From assembly GCA_019114625.1 (NCBI GenBank), contig DXFD01000015.1:1-39781 (forward strand): 39,781 bases of DNA. Reading direction: 5' to 3'. Origin of the DNA: Candidatus Borkfalkia faecigallinarum (GTDB taxonomy: Bacteria; Bacillota; Clostridia; Christensenellales; Borkfalkiaceae). The notes beneath the pieces were generated by a model. It ran no database searches, was not told the origin of the DNA, and worked only from the letters and a program-made list of their open reading frames with translations. Shown one piece after another: positions 14,234 through 21,499 of this stretch (positions within the stretch are counted from its first letter, which is position 1; each line of letters opens with the position of its first letter). Both the position numbers and the translations under genes were made by a program.

Positions 14234-15520
14234 CGCCCCGTCCGACAGGTGCCGCTTGTAGATCGCCTCGAGCGTGGAGGCGTCGTCAAAGGTGTGCGGC
14301 GTGCAGTTGGACGTCTGCAAACAGGTGAATTTTTCGAGGATCTCCTCGTAGGAGTCGGTATCGGCGTTCACCTTGTTCTCGGCGACGTTCGGGACGTTGA
14401 CCACGCCCCAGGACATATTCCCCCAGACCTTATACGTCCACGCCGTCCAATGCCAGCCCGACTTGTTCAGCAGCGCGAGCACATAATCCCAACGCTCGGG
14501 CGACTCGTAGTTGGTAAATTCCCCCATGTACAGCGGGACGCCGAACTCCTGCGCCTCCGCATCCGCGAGCTTGTTGTCCCAGCTTTGGCAATACCCGTCG
14601 TAATCGACGGTGTCCCCCGCGTAGTGGTGGAAGGAATACATGCAGTTTTCCCAGCCGTAGTCCTCCGGCGGCGGCAGGTTGCGGCCGCCCCAGCACGATT
14701 CGAAGATGACGATGTGCTCGTCGCCCGCGGCGCGGATGGCGTCGTAGGCGCGGTCGAAAAATTCCCAGTGCCGCTCGGACGTCTGGCCCGCCTTTTCGCC
14801 CGGTTCGTTGAGGATGTCGTATCCCGCGACGGCGGGGTTGTCCTTGAAGTGCAGCGCGATCTGTTCCCAGAGGCGGACGGTCAGGCTCATGAGCCGCTCG
14901 TCCGAATAGAAGGTCACGTCGCCGACGTCGTCGATGATCTGGCCGCTGTGATCCTGCCCGTTCTGCGAGCCGTACGCCCCGTGCAGATCGAGGATGGTAT
15001 AGAGGCCGTACTCCGCCGCCTTGTCGACGAACGCCTCGAGCGCGGAGAAGTCGTACTCCTGCCCGGCGGCGTCGAGGTCGGTGACGGCGGGGAAGTCGAC
15101 GTTCATATAGGTGAAGGGCAGGCGGATGACGTTCATGCCCATGTCCGCGCAGCGCGCGAAATCGGCGTCCGTCCACCAGTTCGAGCGGTACGCCGCCCAC
15201 AGCTCCTTCGTCTTCTGCTCGCCGAAGCGTTTCAGGAAGGTCTGCGTGAGCGAGCGGTAGTCGTTGTCCGGCTGCGTGCCGTAGCTGAACCCGGTCATCC
15301 AATGCTCGGTGACGAACAGGCCGCCCGCGTTGACGCCGCGCAGGGTCACCTCGTACCCGGCGTCGTCATACACCTTGCCGGACTCGGCAAAGAGAGCGCG
15401 CATCTGCGTGTGAGCGGGCGGATCGTCCTCGGGCGCGCACGCCGCAAACAGGAGCGCGCCGCCGCACACCGCCGCACATAAAAAAATTGCGATCACTTTG
15501 AAAAAACGTCTGATTCCCAT
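14228..15520 (-). CDS. GH5 family beta-glucanase lipoprotein
   Basis: 430 residues. Signal peptide with lipobox LLFAAC, so anchored outside the membrane. The (beta/alpha)8 domain has NVIRLPF, LDLHGAYGSQNGQDHSG, acid/base E239 in ILNEPG, HHY, and nucleophile E334 in YMGEFTNY. The DLHGAxGSQNG string resembles exo-beta-1,3-glucanase-type GH5 members, so a beta-1,3- or mixed beta-glucan is a plausible substrate; this is inference. The start ATG 15520 (or GTG two codons earlier) lacks a Shine-Dalgarno and lies exactly where transcription from the predicted promoter would begin, so the mRNA may be leaderless. It is divergent from the GH3 gene at 15719 and shares its operator. Confidence 0.93.
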   Translation of the reverse strand: MGIRRFFKVIAIFLCAAVCGGALLFAACAPEDDPPAHTQMRALFAESGKVYDDAGYEVTLRGVNAGGLFVTEHWMTGFSYGTQPDNDYRSLTQTFLKRFGEQKTKELWAAYRSNWWTDADFARCADMGMNVIRLPFTYMNVDFPAVTDLDAAGQEYDFSALEAFVDKAAEYGLYTILDLHGAYGSQNGQDHSGQIIDDVGDVTFYSDERLMSLTVRLWEQIALHFKDNPAVAGYDILNEPGEKAGQTSERHWEFFDRAYDAIRAAGDEHIVIFESCWGGRNLPPPEDYGWENCMYSFHHYAGDTVDYDGYCQSWDNKLADAEAQEFGVPLYMGEFTNYESPERWDYVLALLNKSGWHWTAWTYKVWGNMSWGVVNVPNVAENKVNADTDSYEEILEKFTCLQTSNCTPHTFDDASTLEAIYKRHLSDGAE

Positions 15521-15526
15521 ACTCAC

Positions 15527-15555
15527 ATTCTACCCGAAAGGGCCCCGCAAGTAAA
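15527..15555 (-). promoter_or_regulatory. Promoter for the GH5 gene, possibly leaderless
   Basis: Minus strand: TTTACT (15550-15555), 17-bp spacer, TAGAAT (15527-15532). The predicted start of transcription is at or next to the ATG at 15520. The -35 box is 19 bp from the 43-bp operator. Confidence 0.55.
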
Positions 15556-15574
15556 TACACGATTGCCCCGAAGC

Positions 15575-15617
15575 GTCCATTTATAAACCGTTCGCCCGAT
15601 CGGTCTGTAAATAACCG
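15575..15617 (+). promoter_or_regulatory. 43-bp direct-repeat operator between GH5 and GH3
   Basis: Half-site A GTCCATTTATAAACCG, 11-bp gap, half-site B GGTCTGTAAATAACCG. The same layout occurs at 36916-36958 and 30079-30121. It lies 18 bp from the GH3 -35 box and 19 bp from the GH5 -35 box, so one site could activate both. Confidence 0.7.
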
Positions 15618-15635
15618 TTAATCGAAATCTGTATC

Positions 15636-15664
15636 TTGCAAATGCGCACATCCTCGGCTATTAT
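15636..15664 (+). promoter_or_regulatory. Sigma-A promoter for the first GH3 gene
   Basis: TTGCAA (15636-15641), 17-bp spacer, TATTAT (15659-15664); start codon 55 bp downstream. Confidence 0.75.
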
Positions 15665-15718
15665 AGAATTGCTTGTTCAAAGCCGCAGCAGAACATCAAA
15701 AATTATTGGAGGTATTCA

Positions 15719-18700
15719 ATGAAAGAACAACGTTTCAAGATCATTACGATCGTCTCGGTTGCCATCATCCTTGCGATCGTTCTGGCTCTGAATGTCGCAG
15801 TCGGGATCTTTTCGCCCCTGCTGGACAAGTTCGTCGTCGGCTACCAGGAAGGCGAATCTTCCGGCGCGGCGAGAGCGGAAGGCGTGGCGCTGTCCGAACA
15901 GATCCAGGCGGAAGGCACGGTCCTGGTGCAGAACAACGACAACGTGCTCCCGCTGAGCAAGGACGATGCGCCGCGCGTGAACGTGTTCGGCTGGGCGGTG
16001 ACCGACTGGGTCATCAGCGGCTCCGGCTCGGGCCAGGTCAAGAGAGCGGGCGCGGTCGACCTGTTGGAAGCGCTCGAAGAATACGGCATCGAATACAACA
16101 CCGAACTGACGGATATGTACGAGGGCTACCGCCCCAACCGCGAGTTCAGCATCGCCGGCAGCCACGCGGGCAGCGAGACGGGCGCCAACCCCGGTTCCAG
16201 CGGCTCGCTGCACAGCTTCAACTATGAGTTCAGCCGCCTCTACGAGCCGGACATCGAGGACCGCAACTACTATTCCGATTCGCTTTTGAGCAACGCGGAG
16301 AGCTATTCGGATACGGCGCTGGTCGTCATCGGCAGAGTTTCGGGCGAGAGCAACGACTCGCCGAAGGTGCAGTACAAGGACTGCTCGGGCAAGGGCAAGC
16401 CGAGCCCGCAGTACATCGACGAGACGCGCACCTATCTCGAGATCTCGACCGAGGAAGAGGCCCTGCTCGAATACGTCGGCGCGACGTATGAGAACGTGAT
16501 CGTCCTCATCAACTCCCCCAACGTGATGGAGCTCGGCTTCATGGAGACCATCCCCGGCCTCGACGCCTGCCTGGTCGTCGCCACGACGGGTACCGCGGGC
16601 GCACGGGCGATCCCCAAGATCCTCTACGGCGACGTCTCCCCTTCCGGCCGCCTCGCCGACACCTTCGCGTACGACCTGTCCACCTCCTCGACCTACGTCG
16701 ACACCGGTTCGGGCAACGATACGACCAACTTCTACACCAACGGCGCGGGCCTGTACCCCACCACCACCACCCACACGAACGGCAGCTCCGTCGTCCCCTA
16801 TGAGGGCGTCGCCTACACCGATTACCGCGAGAGCGTCTATCTGGGCTACCGCTGGTACGAGACGGCGGACGAGGCGGGCTTCTGGGATTCCGACTTCGCC
16901 AAAAACCGGTGGGGCATCAGCAACGGCTATGAAGACGTCGTGCAGTACCCCTTCGGCTACGGCCTGTCCTACACCGAATTTGAATGGACGATCACCTACA
17001 TGGAGATCCCCAACAACCAGTCCCTCTCCATCGACGACGTGATCAAAGTGGGCGTGACGGTCAAGAACGTCGGCGATGTGCCCGGTCAGGACGTCGTGCA
17101 GCTGTATTACAGCGCCCCCTACAACGAGATCGAAAAATCCTCCCTCGTCCTCGGCGCGTTCGGCAAGACGCAGAACGTCCTGCAGCCGGGCGATTCGGAA
17201 TATGTGGAGCTGACGATGAAGGTCTCGGATATGGCGTCCTACGACTACGAGGGCTTCCTCGTCCCCGGCGGCGGCTATGTCCTCGAAGAGGGCGACTATA
17301 CCCTCTCCCTGCGCTCGGATGCGCACACCCTCGCGAGCGAAAAGATCGTCGGCGGGTCGGGCAGCGTCCACAACGACGCGATCATCCACTACTCGGTCGG
17401 CGACGACACCAATTATATGCAGGATGAAGTGTACAACCGCTTCACCGGCGAGGGCACGACGGACGGCGTCGCCATCGACGGCAACAGCGACGGCTCGGCG
17501 GAGATCACCTATCTGACCCGCGCCGACTTTGAAGGCACCTTCCCCGCCGAACAGGGCGAAAACCGCGCGATGACCGAGGAGATCATGGCGCTCAACCTCT
17601 TCACCGAGGAGATGGCGGACGAATGGGCGGCGGAGCGCTCGGATGCGGAACCCGTCACCTTCGGCGACACTTCGCAGGGCGGGCTCGTGTACGAGAACGA
17701 CCAGATCAACGACTACGGGATGCAGCTCGGCCTCGACTACGACGACCCCGAATGGGAAGAGCTGCTCAACCGCATCACCAAGCAGGAGATGCTCAGCCTC
17801 GTGCTCAGCTCTTACACCGAGACGCAGGCGATCCCCTCCATCGGCAAGCCCAAGACCAACGACTTCGACGGCCCCAACCAGCCGGGCAGCTTCTCCGACG
17901 GCATCACCGCCGAGGCGACGGGCTTCAGCTCCATCGTGCTCGCGCAGTCGTGGAACGACGAGCTCGCGTACAGCATGGGCTCCGCCTTCGCGACCGAATG
18001 CGTCAGCTACGGCATCCAGGGCCTGTACGGGCCGGGCGTGAACCTGCACCGTTCCCCCTTCGGCGGCAGAAACTACGAGTATTACTCGGAAGACCCGCTG
18101 ATCTCGGGCATCATGTGCGCGAACTTCGTCGAAGCCGCCAAGAACAAGGGCGTGTTCTGCTACCTCAAGCACATCTGCCTCTATGAAACGGAAAGCGGCC
18201 GCGACGGCATGTACACCTGGCTGACCGAGCAGGCGCTGCGCGAGCTGTACCTGCGCCCGTTTGAACTCGCCGTCAAGGAAGGCGGCTCGACCGCGATCAT
18301 GACCTCCTACGGCCGCATCGGCGCCGTCTGGACGGGCGCGAGCGAAGCGCTCCTGCAGGAAGTGATCACGGGCGAGTGGGGCTTCCGCGGCGCGTTCCTG
18401 ACCGACTACTCCGACCACCCCGAATTTATGGATCCCGACGCGATGATCCGCGCGGGCGGCGACCTGTTCATGCGCGTGGGCGGCGGCTCCTTCGGTTATG
18501 AAACGGAATCCAACGCATTCGACCAGGCGCTGCGCGCCGCCACGAAGGACGTCGTCTATATGTGGCTGAACGCGCTGGCGACCAACGCGGACTACAACGC
18601 GAAGATCGAGAGCGGCGAGATCGTGGACAGCATCGTCATCCCGACCAGCCCGAAGCTGAACTTCCGCTGGTACATCCCCGTGCTCATCGCCGTTGACGTG

Positions 18701-18766
18701 ATCGCCGTTGCCGGCTGCGCCGTCTGGCTGTTCTTCGCGCTCCGGAAAAAACCGGACCAAGAGTGA
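15719..18766 (+). CDS. Circularly permuted GH3 glycosidase anchored at both ends
   Basis: 1015 residues. The usual GH3 order is reversed: the alpha/beta sandwich comes first (about 50-330, LVQNNDNVLPL, GDVSPSGRLADTF), then a fibronectin type III-like part (QYPFGYGLSYTEFEW near 410), then the TIM-barrel domain (about 640-960: YLKHI, TEQALRELYLRPFELAVKEGG). Nucleophile is D896 in FRGAFLTDYSD. Membrane helices lie at both ends (about 8-31 and the last 35 residues before RKKPDQE), placing the enzyme outside with both termini inside. Reversed-order GH3 beta-glucosidases are known in rumen and gut Firmicutes. GGAGG lies upstream of ATG. It likely releases terminal glucose or xylose; the sugar cannot be set from sequence. 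Confidence 0.94.
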   Translation: MKEQRFKIITIVSVAIILAIVLALNVAVGIFSPLLDKFVVGYQEGESSGAARAEGVALSEQIQAEGTVLVQNNDNVLPLSKDDAPRVNVFGWAVTDWVISGSGSGQVKRAGAVDLLEALEEYGIEYNTELTDMYEGYRPNREFSIAGSHAGSETGANPGSSGSLHSFNYEFSRLYEPDIEDRNYYSDSLLSNAESYSDTALVVIGRVSGESNDSPKVQYKDCSGKGKPSPQYIDETRTYLEISTEEEALLEYVGATYENVIVLINSPNVMELGFMETIPGLDACLVVATTGTAGARAIPKILYGDVSPSGRLADTFAYDLSTSSTYVDTGSGNDTTNFYTNGAGLYPTTTTHTNGSSVVPYEGVAYTDYRESVYLGYRWYETADEAGFWDSDFAKNRWGISNGYEDVVQYPFGYGLSYTEFEWTITYMEIPNNQSLSIDDVIKVGVTVKNVGDVPGQDVVQLYYSAPYNEIEKSSLVLGAFGKTQNVLQPGDSEYVELTMKVSDMASYDYEGFLVPGGGYVLEEGDYTLSLRSDAHTLASEKIVGGSGSVHNDAIIHYSVGDDTNYMQDEVYNRFTGEGTTDGVAIDGNSDGSAEITYLTRADFEGTFPAEQGENRAMTEEIMALNLFTEEMADEWAAERSDAEPVTFGDTSQGGLVYENDQINDYGMQLGLDYDDPEWEELLNRITKQEMLSLVLSSYTETQAIPSIGKPKTNDFDGPNQPGSFSDGITAEATGFSSIVLAQSWNDELAYSMGSAFATECVSYGIQGLYGPGVNLHRSPFGGRNYEYYSEDPLISGIMCANFVEAAKNKGVFCYLKHICLYETESGRDGMYTWLTEQALRELYLRPFELAVKEGGSTAIMTSYGRIGAVWTGASEALLQEVITGEWGFRGAFLTDYSDHPEFMDPDAMIRAGGDLFMRVGGGSFGYETESNAFDQALRAATKDVVYMWLNALATNADYNAKIESGEIVDSIVIPTSPKLNFRWYIPVLIAVDVIAVAGCAVWLFFALRKKPDQE

Positions 18767-18837
18767 CCGTCCGACCGGACCGGGGAGGCCTCCCCCGCGG
18801 AGCCGCCTCTCCCGCCCGGCCGCCCGAACGGATAAGG

Positions 18838-18871
18838 AAGCCCTCCGCTGCACCGGCAGCGGAGGGCTTTG
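18838..18871 (+). terminator. Terminator of the first GH3 gene
   Basis: AAGCCCTCCGCTGC pairs with GCAGCGGAGGGCTTT around a short loop, 72 bp after the stop. Confidence 0.85.
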
Positions 18872-18934
18872 CGTTGGGGGGCATCTTGGCGGATCCGCCG
18901 AACTTCGATCGCAGGGAGATGAGGGCAAGCCCCT

Positions 18935-20374
18935 TCATTCCCCGCTGCCGATCCCGGAAAGGTATCTTTCGGTAAACTCGCGCTCGCCGTCGGCGATCAG
19001 CGTGACGATATTGCTGGTCGTCGCGTCGAACAGCATCTTGTCAAACAGCGAATCGAGCAGGGTGTACAGCTCTTCGCGGGCGTGCGGCTCGCCCGAGCGC
19101 TTGCGCGCGTCGAACCCGTCGTAAAATTCCCGGATGTACGCCGCGTCCACGTTCTGAAATTCCGTATAGACCGCGCGCAGATGCGCCTCGTACGCCTCGT
19201 CCTCCCAGACGGAGAGGACGGGAAAGACGGGGACGCCCTGCCGGCTGCGCTCGCGGATGTTGTGCTCGACGACGGAAAAAGTACCTTCGCCCGCGTCCGG
19301 CCCGTATCCCATGAACTGCAAAAAGAGGAAGGCGCCCTCCGTCTGCGCGCTGTCGGCGCGGGAACTGACGGCAAAGACGGTGCCGCCCCAGACGGAGGAG
19401 CTGTTCACCCCTTCCGCCGAAGGCATCGGCACGAAGGCGATGCTGCCGTTCAAGCCGGGCTCCGCGGCGAGCGCCGTGGAGAGGCTGTCGCTCCGGCAGA
19501 AGGCGACGGCGATCTCGCCCGCCGCCATCGCCGCCGCCCAGTCCTCCACGCCGTATTGCGCGGAATGATCGATACAGCCCTCCAGCGACATCGAGCGCAC
19601 CCAGCGCATCGCGTCGCCGAAGGCGTCGGTGTTGAGGACGAGCCGCCAATTCCCCGCCTCGTCGCGCTGTTCCAGCCGCTCGCTGCCGAAGTTGTAGACC
19701 ATGTCCAGGAACAGCCTGCCGCAGTCGGCGTCGCCGGAGGGGATCATGGCGCCGTACGCCCCGCCGGACGTGTGCCGCACGACCGCTTCGGACGCGGCGA
19801 GAAGTTCGGAAAAGGTGTCCGGGTACAGCGGCTCGCCCTGCGCATCGTACAGGATGTAGCCGCCCTGCGCGTCCTGCCCGATGACGCCCGCCTCGCACAG
19901 CAGCGGCAGGTTGAGGACCATGCCCGCCGCGTACTGCTCGGCGGGGACGCCGTACACGCGGCCGCCGTCGGAGATCTCTTCCAGAAAGAAGGCGTCCGCC
20001 TTGTCCAGCCAGCCGAGCGCCTTTAACTCGGCGGAGACGTCCCGGATGTGCCCGTTGCGGTAAGCGCCGCGCGCGTAGGACGCGTCCATTTCAAAGAGGA
20101 TGGGGAGTTGGCCGGACGCGAATTTGGCGACCGCCGTCTCCGGATCGTAGACGTACGGGGAGACCTCGATCTCGTACTGCGGATAGGCCTCCTCGAAGGC
20201 GGCGATGCGCTCCTCGTAAAATTCCGCGTCATAGACGGAGGAGCCCTGCCACATGCCGATCGCGATCCTGGTCTTGGGCGGGGCGCTCCCGCAAGAAGAA
20301 AGGACGGCGCAGGCACAGACGCAGAGTGCCGATATCGCCGCACACAGAGTAAACTTGATCGATTTTTTGGGCAT
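18935..20374 (-). CDS. Sugar ABC transporter substrate-binding lipoprotein (orphan)
   Basis: 479 residues, typical of family 1 sugar-binding proteins. Signal peptide and lipobox VLSSC, then the binding-protein fold: ITIAIGMWQ-like first strand (RIAIGMWQGSSVYD), FEEAYPQYEIE, YGVPAEQYAAGMVLN, GEIAVAFCRSD, and a late FLFLQFMGY helix. It would capture an oligosaccharide at the membrane surface. No permease gene lies on either side: the neighbours are GH3 (convergent) and a sensor-like gene (divergent, 44 bp between start codons). It may serve a permease encoded elsewhere, or act as a sensor partner. Ribosome site is weak (GGAGAAAA 13 bases upstream). Confidence 0.93.
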   Translation of the reverse strand: MPKKSIKFTLCAAISALCVCACAVLSSCGSAPPKTRIAIGMWQGSSVYDAEFYEERIAAFEEAYPQYEIEVSPYVYDPETAVAKFASGQLPILFEMDASYARGAYRNGHIRDVSAELKALGWLDKADAFFLEEISDGGRVYGVPAEQYAAGMVLNLPLLCEAGVIGQDAQGGYILYDAQGEPLYPDTFSELLAASEAVVRHTSGGAYGAMIPSGDADCGRLFLDMVYNFGSERLEQRDEAGNWRLVLNTDAFGDAMRWVRSMSLEGCIDHSAQYGVEDWAAAMAAGEIAVAFCRSDSLSTALAAEPGLNGSIAFVPMPSAEGVNSSSVWGGTVFAVSSRADSAQTEGAFLFLQFMGYGPDAGEGTFSVVEHNIRERSRQGVPVFPVLSVWEDEAYEAHLRAVYTEFQNVDAAYIREFYDGFDARKRSGEPHAREELYTLLDSLFDKMLFDATTSNIVTLIADGEREFTERYLSGIGSGE

Positions 20375-20378
20375 CGGA

Positions 20379-20407
20379 TTGAATTTTCTCCAAAAATGTG
20401 CTATAAT
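20379..20407 (+). promoter_or_regulatory. Promoter for the kinase-less sensor gene
   Basis: TTGAAT (20379-20384), 17-bp spacer, TATAAT (20402-20407). The ATG at 20419 is 12 bases after the -10 box, leaving a 5' leader of about 5 bases. Confidence 0.7.
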
Positions 20408-20418
20408 CGTGGTAAGCT

Positions 20419-21384
20419 ATGTTTCAGAAGACGAAAAAACGGTTTTATCGGACGTTGATGCTGATCGCGCTGCTGCTGGTCGTCCTGATCGTCGCGCCGA
20501 GCATCTTCCTGTTCACCAATATTTTTTATTCGACCTACGAATCGATGGCGAAAAACCAGCTGGACCGCGGCATCTCGGCGGGGCGCATGTTCGTCGACTC
20601 GATCATGTCCACGACGGACAACCTCGCGCTCAACCGGCAGCTCATCGAGACGCTGGACGGGACGCGGTCGGGCTCGCTCGCGCCCCTTCTGGACTCCACC
20701 TGCACCTATTCGCTCGACATCGCCGCCATCACCGTGTACGGCGAAAACGGCGCCGTCTATACCTCGTCCGGCGTGACCAACCCGCCGAGCGCGGCGGAGC
20801 TGGCATCGCTCGCCGACATCGCCGAATTTTTCGCGGATGAGGACGCGGACGAATACGTCTCGCTGCGCACGTCCGCGATCATCAAGGCGTACGACAACGC
20901 CCCCTACGACGCGCGGGCGGGGATCATCAGCTACTGCCGCAAGGTCTATGCCGAGGACGGCTCCTTGCTCGGCTGCATCTTTGCGGATATCTTCCCGCAC
21001 GAGCTGTTCGAGCGCTTCAACATGACGGACGGCGGGGCGGACGGGAGCGTGATCCTGATCGCCTTCGGCGGCGGCCACTTCTCCTCCGAAGGCGGGGAGG
21101 CGGCGCAGGAATATCTGCGCGCCGAGGCGGATACGTCCGTCGGCGGGCGGCTGGTCATCGCCAGCACCCGCAACTTTTACGGCGGGACCATCCGCGCCGC
21201 CGTGCCACTCGCCCCGTTTTATCAGAATACCCTGCTCATCGCGGCGATCATCCTGCTGTGCGGCGGGGCGCTGCTGTACGCGGCGCATTGGATCGCGCGC
21301 ATCGCCGCCGACTGGGTGACCAACCGCCTGAACGGGCTGCTGCAGCAGATGATCGAATCCTCCCGCAAGATCAACAGCCTGTGA
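20419..21384 (+). CDS. YesM-like membrane sensor lacking a kinase domain
   Basis: 321 residues. Membrane helix 1 (about 14-38, LMLIALLLVVLIVAPSIFLF), an outside domain of about 230 residues with the look of a dCache sensor (QLDRGISAGRMFVDSIMS, IAAITVYGENGAVYTS, VYAEDGSLLGCIFADIF), membrane helix 2 (about 272-293), then only about 28 residues that look like the first part of a HAMP segment (WVTNRLNGLLQQMIESSRKI) before the stop. No phosphoacceptor His or ATPase domain follows in any frame in the 104 bp before the convergent kinase gene. It may be a truncated kinase gene or a stand-alone sensor that works with the nearby kinase. Near-leaderless promoter; very weak ribosome site. Confidence 0.85.
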   Translation: MFQKTKKRFYRTLMLIALLLVVLIVAPSIFLFTNIFYSTYESMAKNQLDRGISAGRMFVDSIMSTTDNLALNRQLIETLDGTRSGSLAPLLDSTCTYSLDIAAITVYGENGAVYTSSGVTNPPSAAELASLADIAEFFADEDADEYVSLRTSAIIKAYDNAPYDARAGIISYCRKVYAEDGSLLGCIFADIFPHELFERFNMTDGGADGSVILIAFGGGHFSSEGGEAAQEYLRAEADTSVGGRLVIASTRNFYGGTIRAAVPLAPFYQNTLLIAAIILLCGGALLYAAHWIARIAADWVTNRLNGLLQQMIESSRKINSL

Positions 21385-21439
21385 CCGCGGGCGCGCCTGA
21401 CGGTCAGATTTATGACCGCGGAAACGCTTTCGGGGCGAG

Positions 21440-21499
21440 GTCGGCAGACGTGCGGCCGCAGACGCGCTCGACGGGCGAACGCGCGGCCTCAGACGCGCT
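21440..21499. repeat. Tandem copies of the kinase gene 3' end
   Basis: GCGGCCTCAGACGCGCT at 21483-21499 includes the kinase stop codon (TCA, 21489-21491). It is repeated 31 bp away at 21452-21468 (GCGGCCGCAGACGCGCT), with a shorter copy (CGGCAGACGTGC) at 21442-21453. Confidence 0.75.

Noticed and set aside
15716-18928. 1070-residue open frame on the minus strand opposite the first GH3 gene
   Set aside because: GC-rich codon use leaves antisense frames open. The translation is low-complexity, rich in Val, Arg, Asp and Ala, and has no domain, while the plus strand encodes a clear GH3.
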